Notes: generated by a model not told the origin, from the sequence alone. A stretch of 64,000 nucleotides of DNA from Streptomyces umbrinus (GCF_030817415.1 NZ_JAUSZI010000002.1:2232001-2296000), one strand, 5' to 3'. Shown: positions 1 to 8,920, counted from the stretch's first letter. Numbers and translations are program-made.

Positions 1-399
1 CGCGAGGAGCGTCGGGCCGTCGATCCTGCGCAGGCCGTCCAGGAAGACCCCGGTGCCGAGCCGCCAGGTGAGCACGGTGAGGATCACGACGCCGGCGATG
101 GTGCCGAAGTGGGTGCGCAGGACGCGGGAATCGAGGCGCGCCAGGACGGGACCCGCGACGCCGGCCAGCACCTTGCGCGGACCCGCGGTGGGCGTGTCCG
201 CCGTCGCGTCGGCGCGGGCGGACCCGGTCTCGCCGTCCCCGCCGTTCTCGCCGTTCTCGCCGTTCTCGCCGTTCTCGCCGTCGAGGCGTACTCGTCCGGT
301 CTCCCGTTCCTCCGCACCGCCGTCACGGACCGCCGACGACAGTTCGTCGTCCAGGGCGGCCAGTGACTGTGCCTCGTCCGCCATCGCCGGCGTGCTCAT
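1..399 (-). CDS. YbhN-type (lysylphosphatidylglycerol synthase TM / flippase-like) membrane protein, N-terminal fragment
   Basis: Only the first 133 codons are inside the window; the frame stays open to base 1. The ATG shares one base with the stop of the upstream methyltransferase (TGATG), so translation is probably coupled. The first 90 or so residues are hydrophilic and include four Gly-Glu-Asn repeats. Residues about 97-113 form a first membrane helix (GTIAGVVILTVLTW), followed by LGTGVFLDGLRRIDG, which resembles the start of YbhN/UPF0104 proteins, relatives of the MprF flippase domain. The operon position after a glycosyltransferase and a methyltransferase fits a lipid-linked glycoconjugate translocation role, which is inference. 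The family call rests on only about 40 residues. Confidence 0.6.
   Translation of the reverse strand, partial: MSTPAMADEAQSLAALDDELSSAVRDGGAEERETGRVRLDGENGENGENGENGGDGETGSARADATADTPTAGPRKVLAGVAGPVLARLDSRVLRTHFGTIAGVVILTVLTWRLGTGVFLDGLRRIDGPTLLA
244..279 (-). repeat. 9-bp in-frame tandem repeat, four copies
   Basis: Four perfect copies of GTTCTCGCC (plus strand) lie head to tail. On the coding minus strand they encode Gly-Glu-Asn four times in the hydrophilic N-terminal linker of the flippase-like protein. Copy number is likely to vary between strains by slippage without breaking the frame. Confidence 0.9.
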
Positions 400-1463
400 C
401 AGGCTCCCCCTGTCGGGCGGGCCAGGGCGAGCAGGTCACTGTGGTGCACCACCACGCTCAACTGGCCCGCCTCGCAGGCCGCGAGGCGCTCCTTGAGGTA
501 GGCGTCGGCGCGCTCGGCCAGTGCCGGGCGCTCCTCGACGGCCGCGCCGACCCAGCCGCGCAGCCACTCCGCGGTCAGCGCGGACTCGTCCGGGCCGAGG
601 CGCCAGGCACTCGGGTGCACCCGGACCGTCGCGCCGTGCCGGGCGAAGGCGTCGCAGGCCGCGTTGATCGCTTCGGGGCCGAGCAGGTCGCCGCGCCGCT
701 GGTGGGCGTTGAACGCGTCGGCGATCTCCTCGTCCAGCGGGTGGGCCGGGGCGAGTTCGACGCGTCCGACCACGGAGAGCGTCAGGAGCGCGGGGCAGCC
801 GGCTCCGGCGCAGGCCGCGGCCAGGGCCTCGATCTCGTCCGTGGTGAGGACGTCAAGGAGCGCGGAGGCCGTCACCAGCGAGGCGCCGGCCAGGGCGTCC
901 GCGGTCAGCCGGGCGACGTCGCCACGCTGTGTCTCCACCGTGACGCGGCTGCCGTCGGCGGCCGACCGGGGCGACCCGACGGCGGCGAAGTGCAGCAGAT
1001 AGGGGTCGCGGTCGTGCAGCACCCAGTGCTGGGGCCCGTCGAGCCGGGGCGCGAGCCAGCGGCCCATGGAGCCGGTGCCGCAGCCCAGGTCGTGGATGAC
1101 GAGTCCGCCACGCCCCGGCAGGTTCGCGAGCCGGATCCGCAGCGGGTCGAGCAGCTCGGCCGCCCGGGCGGCCGCGTCGACGGGCTCGCGCAGTTCCAGC
1201 CATTCGGGGGCGTAGCGGGTCGCGTCGTCGATGGCCTCGCCGCGGGTGCGGTCACCAAGCCGAATCGTTCCTGTGTCCCGCCCCTGGCCCGGAACCACGG
1301 CCTCGGTCTCGGTCGTCGTCATCTCGTCGCGTCCCCGCCCTGCCGTGTGCGTCCCCTCACCACGTCCCAGCGAGGCGGTGCTCGTCTCCTCGTCGAGGCC
1401 GGGCTCGGCCGTCGTCATGCCATGTCCTGGAATCCCGGCCGGCGTCGTGCTCGTACCGCTCAT
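399..1463 (-). CDS. Class I SAM-dependent methyltransferase
   Basis: 354 residues. A Rossmann SAM-binding motif I is clear at about residues 124-133 (HDLGCGTGSMG), with following acidic and aromatic positions (HDRDPYLLHF) as in class I methyltransferases. The first 60 or so residues are a Thr/Glu/Gly-rich low-complexity tail with no family match that I know. The ATG at 1463 follows a GGAGG-type site and lies in an ATGA-type overlap with the glycosyltransferase stop; a much longer open frame upstream lies inside the glycosyltransferase gene and is not used. Substrate unknown; methylation of a sugar, lipid or pteridine-like group made by the neighbours is a guess. Within this cluster it sits between the GT4 and the YbhN-like gene, all overlapping. 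Confidence 0.85.
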   Translation of the reverse strand: MSGTSTTPAGIPGHGMTTAEPGLDEETSTASLGRGEGTHTAGRGRDEMTTTETEAVVPGQGRDTGTIRLGDRTRGEAIDDATRYAPEWLELREPVDAAARAAELLDPLRIRLANLPGRGGLVIHDLGCGTGSMGRWLAPRLDGPQHWVLHDRDPYLLHFAAVGSPRSAADGSRVTVETQRGDVARLTADALAGASLVTASALLDVLTTDEIEALAAACAGAGCPALLTLSVVGRVELAPAHPLDEEIADAFNAHQRRGDLLGPEAINAACDAFARHGATVRVHPSAWRLGPDESALTAEWLRGWVGAAVEERPALAERADAYLKERLAACEAGQLSVVVHHSDLLALARPTGGA

Positions 1464-2587
1464 GCCGCCCCCCTCCTTGCCTCGCTCTTCAGTCGCCCCA
1501 GGACACCCGACAGACTCCGGGCCGTGGCGGCCCAGCCTCCGAGGGACGCCCGGCGGGCGCGCGCGGCGGCCTTGAGGCGACGGCGTACGTCGGCCTCGCC
1601 GAACCAGCCGCGCAGTTCGGCCGCGAGGGCCGCGGGGTTCTCCGGCGGCACGAGGAGCCCGGGCACCCCGCCGTCGGGCGCGCGCCCGACCGCCTCGGGG
1701 AGCCCGCCGACGTCCGTGGCCAGCACGGGGATACCGCGGGCGAGCGCCTCGGTGACGGCCATGCCGTACGTCTCGGCGTACGAGGTGAGGACCATGAGGT
1801 CGGCGGAGGCGTAGCTCGCGTCGAGGGCGGCGCCGGACTGGGGGCCGGCCAGGTGCAGCCGGTCGCCGAGGCCGTGCTGCTCGATCAGCGCCCGTAGCCC
1901 GGCCACGTACTCGGGGTCGTGGTCGAGGCCGCCGACGAGGACGCAGGTCCAGGGCAGGTCGGTGACCGCGGCGAGGGCCTCGACCAGTCGGTGCTGCCCC
2001 TTGCGCGGGGTGACCGAGGCGACGCACAGCAGCCGCGAGACACCGTCGGTACCGGAGGCGAGCGGTGCGATGTCGGCGCCGGGCGCGGCGACATGGACCC
2101 GGTCGGGCGCGAGGCCGTGGTGGGCGACGAGCCTGCGGGCCGCCCACTCGCTGGTGGCGACGACGGCGGGCACGGACCGCAGCGTGCGGCGCTCACGGGC
2201 GTCGAGGTCCGCGGCGAGCGCGGGCGTGAGTCCCGTCTCGTCGCCGAGCGGCAGGTGCACGAGGACGACCAGCCGCAGGCGTTCGGCCTCCGGGATGACG
2301 ATCTCGGGGACCGCGCAGGCGACGATGCCGTCGAGGAGTACGACGGTGTCGTCGGCCAGGTCCGCGAGGGTGCGGGCCAGTTCGGCGCGGGCCGGGGCCT
2401 CGGGCTGGGGCCAGCTCCCGTCGATCGCGTGCTTGTGGACCTGCCAGCCGAAGCCGGGAAGGTCGAAGCTGACCCGGGCGTCGTAGACGTTGCCGCCGCT
2501 CGGCATGGTCGGGTCGTTGACCGCGCCGGGCATCACGAAGTGCATGGCGCGCAGGGACATGGGGATGATGTCGGCGTTGTGGTTCAC
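1460..2587 (-). CDS. GT4-family glycosyltransferase
   Basis: 375 residues with GT-B architecture. The C-terminal half carries the GT4 donor-binding signature ([17 protein letters not shown], an E-x7-E type motif), preceded by a typical [14 protein letters not shown] stretch. Such enzymes transfer a sugar from a nucleotide or lipid-linked donor with retention of configuration, normally at the inner face of the membrane. It starts with GTG at 2587, overlapping the stop of the PTPS-like gene by four bases (GTGA), and itself overlaps the methyltransferase start, so three genes are tightly coupled. Acceptor is not evident; the lipid enzyme and flippase in the same locus suggest a membrane acceptor. 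Confidence 0.88.
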   Translation of the reverse strand: MNHNADIIPMSLRAMHFVMPGAVNDPTMPSGGNVYDARVSFDLPGFGWQVHKHAIDGSWPQPEAPARAELARTLADLADDTVVLLDGIVACAVPEIVIPEAERLRLVVLVHLPLGDETGLTPALAADLDARERRTLRSVPAVVATSEWAARRLVAHHGLAPDRVHVAAPGADIAPLASGTDGVSRLLCVASVTPRKGQHRLVEALAAVTDLPWTCVLVGGLDHDPEYVAGLRALIEQHGLGDRLHLAGPQSGAALDASYASADLMVLTSYAETYGMAVTEALARGIPVLATDVGGLPEAVGRAPDGGVPGLLVPPENPAALAAELRGWFGEADVRRRLKAAARARRASLGGWAATARSLSGVLGRLKSEARRGAA

Positions 2588-2982
2588 AGGGCACGCTCGT
2601 AACTCGCCCAGGCGATGTGCGACTCGTGCAGGGTGACGGTGATGCCGGCCAGGCCGCGGGCGCCTTCGCCAAGCAGGCCCTTCTCCACGCGCTCGGCGAG
2701 GCGGTCGGCGACGACCTTGGCCAGGAACTCCGTCGAGGTGTTGGTGTCGGCGAACACCGGCTCGTTGTCGAGGTTCCGGTAGTTCATCTCGGCCACCACC
2801 TCCCCGAGTTCCCTGGTGGCCAGTCCGATGTCGACGACGATGTTGTCGTCGTCCAGCTCGGCGCGGCGGAACGTGGCGTCCACGAGGAACGTCGCCCCGT
2901 GCAGGCGCTGCGCGGGTCCGAAGACCTCTCCGCGGAAGCTGTGGGCGATCATCAGGTGATCGCGGACGGTGATGCTGAACAA
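2584..2982 (-). CDS. PTPS/QueD-fold protein with altered active site
   Basis: 132 residues, the usual size of a 6-pyruvoyl-tetrahydropterin synthase / 6-carboxytetrahydropterin synthase. Family features visible: an early AHSF histidine, an [16 protein letters not shown] segment matching the conserved (M)VxDF helix, NTSTEFLA matching PTxEN, and a C-terminal glutamate in [12 protein letters not shown]. The canonical Cys-x3-His-Gly-His block reads AQRLHGAT here, so the catalytic Cys and one zinc His are Ala, and the LDH catalytic His position reads MNY. I therefore expect a changed reaction or a binding role. Start chosen at TTG 2982, which has GGAGG eight bases upstream; an internal ATG would remove the first beta strand. 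Overlaps the glycosyltransferase start. Confidence 0.78.
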   Translation of the reverse strand: MFSITVRDHLMIAHSFRGEVFGPAQRLHGATFLVDATFRRAELDDDNIVVDIGLATRELGEVVAEMNYRNLDNEPVFADTNTSTEFLAKVVADRLAERVEKGLLGEGARGLAGITVTLHESHIAWASYERAL

Positions 2983-3179
2983 CGGACGACCCTCCAGGTG
3001 CGGCGCGTCTGACCCCTCTGCCGGGGCGTGCCGTGTAGTACGGCCGGTCCGTTCTCCGTGTTCAGGGGGTTCGGCTCGGAGTTTCGGCCAATGGTGCCCA
3101 GCACAGGAGGACAGAGAGACGGTGAGTGCGAACTTGGTTACCGGTGTGAGGACTTGGTCACTCGATGGACACCAGGTGA

Positions 3180-4220
3180 CTACGGGGTGTCTTCGGGGTG
3201 GCCGGTGGGGCCGACGGGTCGCGTGTCGTGATCCGGGGCGGGAGTGGCGTCGTACCGCACGAGGTGACACAGCGCTGTCGTCTGTCCCGCGGCGAGTTCC
3301 GCCATCGCCTCCGGCAGGTCCTCGAAGGCGCATTCGCCCGTGATCAGGGCGTCGAGGGCCGGGTCGGCGAGCAGGTCGAGGGCGATGGCGAGGCGGTCGG
3401 CGTAGGTGCGGCGGGCGCTCCTGGCCGGGGAGACGGTTCCGACCTGACTGCTGCGTATCACCAGGCGGCGGGAGTGGAACGCCTCGCCGAGCGGCAGGCT
3501 GACCTTCCGGTCGCCGTACCAGCTCAGTTCGAGGACGGTGCCCTCCGGTGCGAGGAGTTCGAGCGATCGGGCGAGCCCGGCCTCGGTGGCGCTGGCGTGG
3601 ACGACCAGGTCGCGGTCGCCTGCCGCGTCCGCCGGGAGCGCGAAGTCGACGCCGAGTGCCTGTGCGATGTCGGCGCGCGCCGGGTTGGCGTCGACGAGTT
3701 GGACCCGGGCCGCGGGAAACCGGGCAAGGAGCGCGGCGACACTCGCGCCGACCATGCCGGCGCCGACCACGGTGATGCGGTCGCCGATCAACGGCGTCGC
3801 GTCCCACAGGGCGTTGACGGCGGTCTCCACGGTTCCGGCGAGTACGGCGCGCGAGGCGGGGACGGTCTCGGGCACGGGAGTCACGGCGCTCGCCGGGACG
3901 ACGAACCGGGTCTGGTGCGGATAGAGGGAGAAGACGGTCCGCCCGAGGAGGTCCGTCGGGCCCGCCTCCACCACTCCTACGTTCAGGTACCCGTACTTGA
4001 CCGGGCCGGGGAAGTCGCCCTCCTGGAAGGGCGCCCGCATGGCGGCGTGCTGGCTCTCCGGCACGCCTCCCCGGAAGACGAGCGTCTCGGTTCCGCGGCT
4101 CACCCCTGAGAAAAGTGTTCGCACCACGACCTCGCCCTCGGCGGGTTCGGGCAGTTGGGTGTCCCGGATCTCGCCGAGGCCGGGAGAGCGGAGCCAGAAG
4201 GCGCGGGCGGAGCGGTCCAT
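3180..4220 (-). CDS. MDR-superfamily (zinc-type alcohol dehydrogenase-like) oxidoreductase
   Basis: 346 residues. Medium-chain dehydrogenase/reductase fold: N-terminal GroES-like domain, then a Rossmann motif [16 protein letters not shown] at about residue 150. The usual catalytic-zinc Cys of the GxCGTD motif is Ser ([11 protein letters not shown]) and the structural four-Cys lobe is missing, so it is probably zinc-free, as in BchC-like or quinone-reductase-like members. ATG at 4220 has an AGGAGG site; a longer in-frame start at 4244 lacks one. It is first in the minus-strand cluster, about 200 bp ahead of the PTPS-like gene, and divergent from the CDP-alcohol phosphatidyltransferase, with both promoters in the 144-bp gap. 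Substrate unknown. Confidence 0.8.
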   Translation of the reverse strand: MDRSARAFWLRSPGLGEIRDTQLPEPAEGEVVVRTLFSGVSRGTETLVFRGGVPESQHAAMRAPFQEGDFPGPVKYGYLNVGVVEAGPTDLLGRTVFSLYPHQTRFVVPASAVTPVPETVPASRAVLAGTVETAVNALWDATPLIGDRITVVGAGMVGASVAALLARFPAARVQLVDANPARADIAQALGVDFALPADAAGDRDLVVHASATEAGLARSLELLAPEGTVLELSWYGDRKVSLPLGEAFHSRRLVIRSSQVGTVSPARSARRTYADRLAIALDLLADPALDALITGECAFEDLPEAMAELAAGQTTALCHLVRYDATPAPDHDTRPVGPTGHPEDTP

Positions 4221-4364
4221 TCGGCATCCTCCTGGGTGGTCCATGTGAATGGGCTGAGCAAATCAGCTGAACGATCGGGCGGCGAGCCACGTACCGACCT
4301 TTGCGAAGCCGCGCACAAGGTACGCGGCAATGATCGACTCTGTCACCTGGCCGGAGGATGTGCG

Positions 4365-5150
4365 GTGGCCCTGAACAACACGTACGACGCGAGGCTCTTG
4401 CAGCAGGAGACGGCCGTGGGAGCGGGTGTGCAGCTTCTGTTGCTCACCGTGCTCGGCACGGCGCTCGGCATGGGGCCCGTGGGCTGGCTGACGGGACTGG
4501 CGTTCGCGCTCGCGACGTGGGCGGTGCTCTCACGCGCCCTGCATCGCACGCGGCCCCGTTCCTTCGGACCGGCGAACCGCGTGACCCTGGGCCGGGCCAC
4601 CCTTGTCGGCGGAGTGACCGCGCTGGTCGCGGACTCCTTCCAGAGCCCGCCGCCGGTCACCGTCCTGGTGGCCCTCACCGCGGTCGCCCTGATTCTCGAC
4701 GCGGTCGACGGCAAGGTCGCCAGGCGGACGGGTTCCTCCTCCGCGCTGGGCGCGCGGTTCGACATGGAGGTCGACGCGTTCCTGATCCTGGTGCTCAGCG
4801 TGTACGTCTCCACGACCGTCGGCCCCTGGGCACTCCTGATCGGCGGCATGCGCTACGCCTTCGTGGCGGCCGCCCGGTTCCTGCCCTGGCTGAACAACGC
4901 CCTCCCGCCGAGCACGGGCCGCAAGACGGTGGCCGCCCTCCAGGGCGTCCTGCTGCTGCTCGCGGGCTCGGGGATCCTCCCGTACGCCCCGACGTTCGGC
5001 GTCGTCGCTCTCGCCCTCGGCCTGCTGACGTGGTCGTTCGGCCGTGACATCGCGTGGCTGTGGCGCACGAGGGGCTCCGCCGAGCGGGGGGTTGAGCGGG
5101 TGGAGGTCGAGCGCCTCCACCGGGAGCCGGCCGGCGCGGGCGCCCAGTAA
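4365..5150 (+). CDS. CDP-alcohol phosphatidyltransferase family membrane protein
   Basis: 261 residues with about six membrane segments. The diagnostic CDP-AP motif D-x2-D-G-x2-A-R-x8-G-x3-D-x3-D is complete ([10 protein letters not shown] at about residues 114-123, then [10 protein letters not shown]). These enzymes displace CMP from a CDP-alcohol to build a phosphodiester on a lipid or polyol in the membrane. The GTG at 4365 follows GGAGG by seven bases; longer in-frame extensions upstream cross the divergent promoter region and lack a site. Its divergence from the dehydrogenase/PTPS-like/glycosyltransferase cluster suggests it makes or loads the lipid part of the same product. Acceptor not identifiable from sequence alone. 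Confidence 0.88.
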   Translation: MALNNTYDARLLQQETAVGAGVQLLLLTVLGTALGMGPVGWLTGLAFALATWAVLSRALHRTRPRSFGPANRVTLGRATLVGGVTALVADSFQSPPPVTVLVALTAVALILDAVDGKVARRTGSSSALGARFDMEVDAFLILVLSVYVSTTVGPWALLIGGMRYAFVAAARFLPWLNNALPPSTGRKTVAALQGVLLLLAGSGILPYAPTFGVVALALGLLTWSFGRDIAWLWRTRGSAERGVERVEVERLHREPAGAGAQ

Positions 5151-5166
5151 CGGGTTGCTTTTAGGC

Positions 5167-5277
5167 TTTTAGGGGCGCGGGGAACTGCGCGCCCAGCCCC
5201 ACAGACCCGCAGCCGACGTACGACCTTGGCTGCGGGTTGTGTGTGGCTGAGCGCGCAGTTCCCCGCGCTCCTAAAAG
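5167..5277. terminator. Long imperfect inverted repeat between convergent genes
   Basis: The segment at about 5167-5200 (TTTTAGGGGCGCGGGGAACT...) pairs with 5245-5277 (...AGTTCCCCGCGCTCCTAAAA), and an inner stem pairs ACCCGCAGCC near 5206 with GGCTGCGGGT near 5228. It lies between the convergent phosphatidyltransferase and aldo/keto reductase genes and would fold on either strand, so a bidirectional terminator is likely. This GCGCGGGGAACTGCGCG motif is, to my knowledge, widespread between Streptomyces genes. Confidence 0.7.
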
Positions 5278-5302
5278 CGACGGGGGTTGCCCCGTGCCTG
5301 AA

Positions 5303-6181
5303 TCAGCGGCCGATCTTGTCCAGTTCCGCGATCTCATGGTCCGGCAGGACCAACTCCGCCGCCGCGATGTTCTCGCGGAGGTGCGCCCGCGACGACGTGC
5401 CGGGGATCAGGACCGTGGTCGCGGAGCGCTGGAGCAGCCAGGCCAGGGCCACCTGCTGGGGCGAGGCGTCCAGGCGGCCGGCCACGTCGGTCAGCGTCTG
5501 CGACTGCAGCGGGCTGAAGCCGCCGAGCGGGAAGAACGCGGCGAACGCGATGTTCTCCGCCGCGCACCGCTCGACGAGGGCGTCGTCCTGGCGGTTGGCC
5601 AGGTTGTAGAGGTTCTGCACGGTGACGACCGGGGCGATGGCCTGGGCCTCGGTCAACTGCGCGTCGGAGACGGCACTGACGCCGAGATGACGGATCAGGC
5701 CTTCCTTCCGCAGTTCGGCCAGGGCGCCGAACTGCTCGCTCAGCGGCTCCTCGTCCGTTCCCCCGTCGTTGGAGCCGACGCGCAGGTTCACCACGTCGAG
5801 CGCGTCCACGCCGAGGTGCTGGAGATTCTCGTGGACCTGGGCCTTGAGGTCCTCGGGGTCCCGGGACAGGATCCAGCTGCCGTCGTCGCCGCGGCGGGCG
5901 CCGACCTTGGTGACGATGCGCAGGTCGGCGGGGTAGGGGTACAGGGCCTCCTTGATGATCTCGTTGACGACGACGGGCCCGTAGAAGTCGCTGGTGTCGA
6001 TGTGGGTGATGCCCCGCTCGACGGCCTCCCGCAGGACCGCGACGGCCTCGTCCCGGTCCTTGGGCGGCCCGAAGACGTTGGGGCCCGCCAGCTGCATGGC
6101 TCCGTATCCCATGCGGGTGATCGTCAGATCGTCCGCCAGGGTCAGGGTTCCGCCGGAAACGGTGCCGGTTGCGTCCGTCAT
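5303..6181 (-). CDS. Aldo/keto reductase family oxidoreductase
   Basis: 292 residues, one (beta/alpha)8 barrel. AKR features: GYGAMQLAG near the N-terminus, the Asp-Tyr pair in HIDTSDFYG, the Lys in IVTKVG, and the C-terminal NADPH-binding loop IPGTSSRAHLRENIAA. At the tetrad His position (usually xxQLH) the sequence reads VVNLRVG, so His is replaced by Arg; some actinobacterial AKRs share this, but activity may differ. It is divergent from an MmyB-type regulator with a 196-bp shared promoter region, a common pairing in Streptomyces in which the regulator controls the oxidoreductase. Substrate unknown. Confidence 0.9.
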   Translation of the reverse strand: MTDATGTVSGGTLTLADDLTITRMGYGAMQLAGPNVFGPPKDRDEAVAVLREAVERGITHIDTSDFYGPVVVNEIIKEALYPYPADLRIVTKVGARRGDDGSWILSRDPEDLKAQVHENLQHLGVDALDVVNLRVGSNDGGTDEEPLSEQFGALAELRKEGLIRHLGVSAVSDAQLTEAQAIAPVVTVQNLYNLANRQDDALVERCAAENIAFAAFFPLGGFSPLQSQTLTDVAGRLDASPQQVALAWLLQRSATTVLIPGTSSRAHLRENIAAAELVLPDHEIAELDKIGR

Positions 6182-6331
6182 GGTGTGCCTCTCACTGCGT
6201 ATCCATGGCTGTTCTGTGTCTGTTTGTGCGGAGACGGGTTCGTCTTGATGTGCGTGGACGGATTCGTCCTCCGCCGATGCCGACTCTGCGCCCGGTCGAC
6301 GGCGGTCGGCAGTACCCCGCTGTTCCTGGTA

Positions 6332-6348
6332 GTGACAGGGACAGTCAC
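6332..6348. promoter_or_regulatory. Candidate operator in the AKR/MmyB-type divergent promoter
   Basis: GTGACAGGGACAGTCAC has GTGAC/GTCAC arms around a 7-base centre and lies about 30 bp upstream of the leaderless regulator start. The adjacent TACGGT at 6366-6371 is a good -10, so a protein bound here would cover the -35 zone of the regulator promoter. Assignment to the neighbouring regulator is inference. Confidence 0.45.
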
Positions 6349-6365
6349 CGGCGCCGGGACGGACC

Positions 6366-6371
6366 TACGGT
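6366..6371 (+). promoter_or_regulatory. -10 element of a leaderless promoter (MmyB-type regulator)
   Basis: TACGGT ends six bases before the ATG at 6378 and there is no Shine-Dalgarno sequence in that gap, so transcription should begin at or next to the start codon. Confidence 0.5.
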
Positions 6372-6377
6372 GGAGTC

Positions 6378-7289
6378 ATGGACGCAACGAACGCCCTCGG
6401 AGAGTTCCTGCGGGCCCGCCGTGCGCTGATACGGCCCGAGGACGCCGGGATCCGCCGTGGCGGCCTGCGGCGCGTACCGGGGCTGCGGCGTGAGGAGGTC
6501 GCGATGCTGGCCGGGATCAGCGCCGACTACTACCTGCGCCTTGAGCAGGGCCGCGACCGCAACCCGTCGCTCCAGGTCCTCGAAGCCCTGGCCGACGTCC
6601 TGGACCTGGACGCCCCCGCCACCGCGCACCTGATCGGCCTGACCCAGGCGCGCCCGTCCCAGGCCCGTCAGCAGGGCCGCTCCGGCGACCGTGGACGCGC
6701 CGCGCAGAAGCCAGAGCCCGTGCCGCCCGGCATCCTCCAGCTCATCGACGGATGGCCGAGCAATCCCGCGTACGTCGAGAACAGGTTCACCGACGTACTC
6801 GCGGCCAACCCACTGGCGGTGGCCCTGTCCCCGAGCCACTCCCCCGGCGTCAATCTCATCAGGGCCATCCTTCTCGACGAGTCCGAAAGGGAACTGCGCC
6901 GGGACTGGGAGGAACTGACCGAGGCGGGGGTCGCCGCCCTGCGGGCCAACGTCGGACCCGACGTCGACGATCCCCGCCTGGTGGAACTCGTGGGCGAACT
7001 GTCCGTACGCAGTGAGCGTTTCCGCCGTCTGTGGGGCCGTCACGACGTGCGGCCCAAGCACGCGCGCGTCATGCGGCTGCGCCATCCGAAGGTCGGCGAC
7101 CTCGAACTGCAGTCCAACAAGCTGGCCATCAACGGCACCGACGGCCTGATCCTCAAGGTCTTCCACGCCGAACCGGGCAGCCGGGACGCCGAACTGCTCG
7201 CCATACTCGGGAGTCTGACGGCGACCTCCTCCGGTGAGATCCGGATGCTGACCGGCTCCGACGAGCACCAGGCCGTCGACGAGCAGTGA
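6378..7289 (+). CDS. XRE-family regulator with MmyB-like ligand-binding domain
   Basis: 303 residues. Residues about 5-75 form an XRE helix-turn-helix (LGEFLRARRALI ... GLRREEVAMLAGISADYYLRLEQGRD), in the exact form seen in MmyB-type regulators. The rest (from about residue 110, GILQLIDGWPSNPAYVENR) is the PAS-like MmyB ligand-binding domain, which in characterised relatives holds a fatty acid. It probably represses the divergent aldo/keto reductase and itself. The start is a leaderless ATG with a -10 six bases upstream. Ends at a strong hairpin shared with the convergent exporter gene. Confidence 0.92.
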   Translation: MDATNALGEFLRARRALIRPEDAGIRRGGLRRVPGLRREEVAMLAGISADYYLRLEQGRDRNPSLQVLEALADVLDLDAPATAHLIGLTQARPSQARQQGRSGDRGRAAQKPEPVPPGILQLIDGWPSNPAYVENRFTDVLAANPLAVALSPSHSPGVNLIRAILLDESERELRRDWEELTEAGVAALRANVGPDVDDPRLVELVGELSVRSERFRRLWGRHDVRPKHARVMRLRHPKVGDLELQSNKLAINGTDGLILKVFHAEPGSRDAELLAILGSLTATSSGEIRMLTGSDEHQAVDEQ

Positions 7290-7332
7290 CGGCCGCCGCC
7301 CGGACCCCTGGTGAGGGTCTGGGCGACGGCCG
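7290..7332. terminator. Bidirectional hairpin terminator
   Basis: An 18-bp stem (7290-7307 with 7315-7332, two G-T pairs, 7-base loop CTGGTGA) starts directly after the regulator stop and precedes the end of the convergent MFS gene. Confidence 0.8.
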
Positions 7333-7353
7333 GTGCGCCGGTCCGCGATCACA

Positions 7354-8814
7354 TCAGCCGCGCACGCCCGGTGCGACGGTCTCCTGATCCGTACGCGACA
7401 CCTCGTGGTCGTGGGCAGCGGCCCGGGGCACGCGGGACATACGGTTCGCCCGCTGGACCGGGACGAGGAGCGCTGCCAGGGCCGCGGCGAGGCAGAGCAG
7501 GGCGAGCAGGGTGAATCCGTGGGTGTAGCCGGAGGCGTACGGCAGGCCCGAGGGCTGCAGGTGGCCGGTCACCAGGACGCTGGTCACGGCGGCGCCGATG
7601 GACCCGCCGATGGTGCGGATGTTGGCGTTCATGCCGGTCGCGGCGCCGGTCTGCTCGGCCGGGACGCTGCCCACGATCAGGTTGGCCATCGAGGCGAAGG
7701 CGAGACCGATGCCGAGGCCGAAGACGCCCGAAACGAAGGCGATCTGCCACTGCTCGTCGTGCCAGAGGGCGAGGAAGCCACAGGCGACCGCGCCGAGTGC
7801 GGCACCGGTGGTGAGCAGCTTCTTCGCTCCGAGTACCGGCTCCAGCCGGCCGCTGAGGATGCCCGAGACGAACATCGCGATCAGCATCGGCAGCATGAGC
7901 AGCCCTGACGCGGTGACGCTCGCGCCGAATCCGTACCCGGCGGAGCTGGGTGTCTGGACGAAGCCGGGCAGGAAGGACCAGATCGAGTACATGCCGGCGC
8001 CGAACAGCAGCGCGGCGGTGTTCGTGGTCCACACGGCGGGCAGCCGCATGACACGCAGGTCGATCAGCGGGGAGCGGGAACGCGACTCGGCCAGCAGCCA
8101 CAGCGCGAAGAGCACCACGGCGGCGGCGAACAGCCCGATCACCCGGGCGGAGCCCCAGCCCCACTGGCCCGCCTGGCTGAGCGGCAGCAGCAGCGCCACC
8201 AGCCATGCCGACAGCAGGACGGCGCCGAGCCAGTTGACGCGGCCCTCGGCACGGCTGGGCGACTCCGGGACGTACCGGAGGGCGATGAGCGCGGTCACCG
8301 CGACGATGCCGACGGGGATCCAGAAGAGCCAGCGGTAGCCGAGTGCGCTCACGACGGGACCGGCCGCGACCATGCCGACACCGCCGCCGGCGGCGATCAC
8401 GGCGGACAGGTTGCTGATGCTGGGGCTCACCCGGTTCGCGGCGAACTCGTCCCGGATGATGCCGAAGGACAGCGGGAACAGCGCGCCGCCGATGCCCTGG
8501 ACGACCCGGGCGACGATCAGTACGCCGATGGTCGGGGCGAGGGCGGCGAGCAGACATCCGAGCAGCACGGCCACCAGGACGGCGACGAGGGTGCGTTTCT
8601 TGCCGATCAGGTCGCCGACCCGGCCGAGGATCGGCGTGAAGACCGAGGCGGACAGCAGGTACGCCGTCATCACCCAGGTCGCGGTGGACTGGGAGGTGTC
8701 CAGTGCGTGCTGGACGGTCGGCAGGGCCGGCGCGATCAGCGACTGAAGCATGGAGAACACGCCCGCACCGGTCGCGAGGACCGCGAAGGTGAGGCGGGTG
8801 GACTTGCGGGGCAT
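7354..8814 (-). CDS. DHA2-type MFS multidrug exporter, 14-TM class
   Basis: 486 residues with about 14 hydrophobic segments, the DHA2 (drug:H+ antiporter-2) layout. Motif A between helices 2 and 3 reads GRVGDLIGKKRTL, and GxxxGPVxGG-like motif C appears as GGGVGMVAAGPVVSALG. Start ATG at 8814 has GGAGAGG six bases upstream; longer in-frame readings into the divergent promoter are not credible. It is divergent from a TetR gene whose promoter carries two GGAGG/CCTCC palindromes, so export is probably induced by the drug that releases TetR. Substrate not predictable. Confidence 0.9.
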   Translation of the reverse strand: MPRKSTRLTFAVLATGAGVFSMLQSLIAPALPTVQHALDTSQSTATWVMTAYLLSASVFTPILGRVGDLIGKKRTLVAVLVAVLLGCLLAALAPTIGVLIVARVVQGIGGALFPLSFGIIRDEFAANRVSPSISNLSAVIAAGGGVGMVAAGPVVSALGYRWLFWIPVGIVAVTALIALRYVPESPSRAEGRVNWLGAVLLSAWLVALLLPLSQAGQWGWGSARVIGLFAAAVVLFALWLLAESRSRSPLIDLRVMRLPAVWTTNTAALLFGAGMYSIWSFLPGFVQTPSSAGYGFGASVTASGLLMLPMLIAMFVSGILSGRLEPVLGAKKLLTTGAALGAVACGFLALWHDEQWQIAFVSGVFGLGIGLAFASMANLIVGSVPAEQTGAATGMNANIRTIGGSIGAAVTSVLVTGHLQPSGLPYASGYTHGFTLLALLCLAAALAALLVPVQRANRMSRVPRAAAHDHEVSRTDQETVAPGVRG

Positions 8815-8920
8815 GAAGAGCCTCTCCGAACTGGTTGCGGCCGAGAGCCTCGGACCGCGGCCGTACGGGCCCGGTGCCTGCCCGGGGGCAGCACAGGGCA
8901 CGGCGACGGTCGCGGGGTGG

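Noticed and set aside
363..1814. Long plus-strand frame opposite the methyltransferase and glycosyltransferase genes
   Set aside because: Arises from GC-rich codon bias on the minus strand. It has no family motif, no start site and no domain-like composition.
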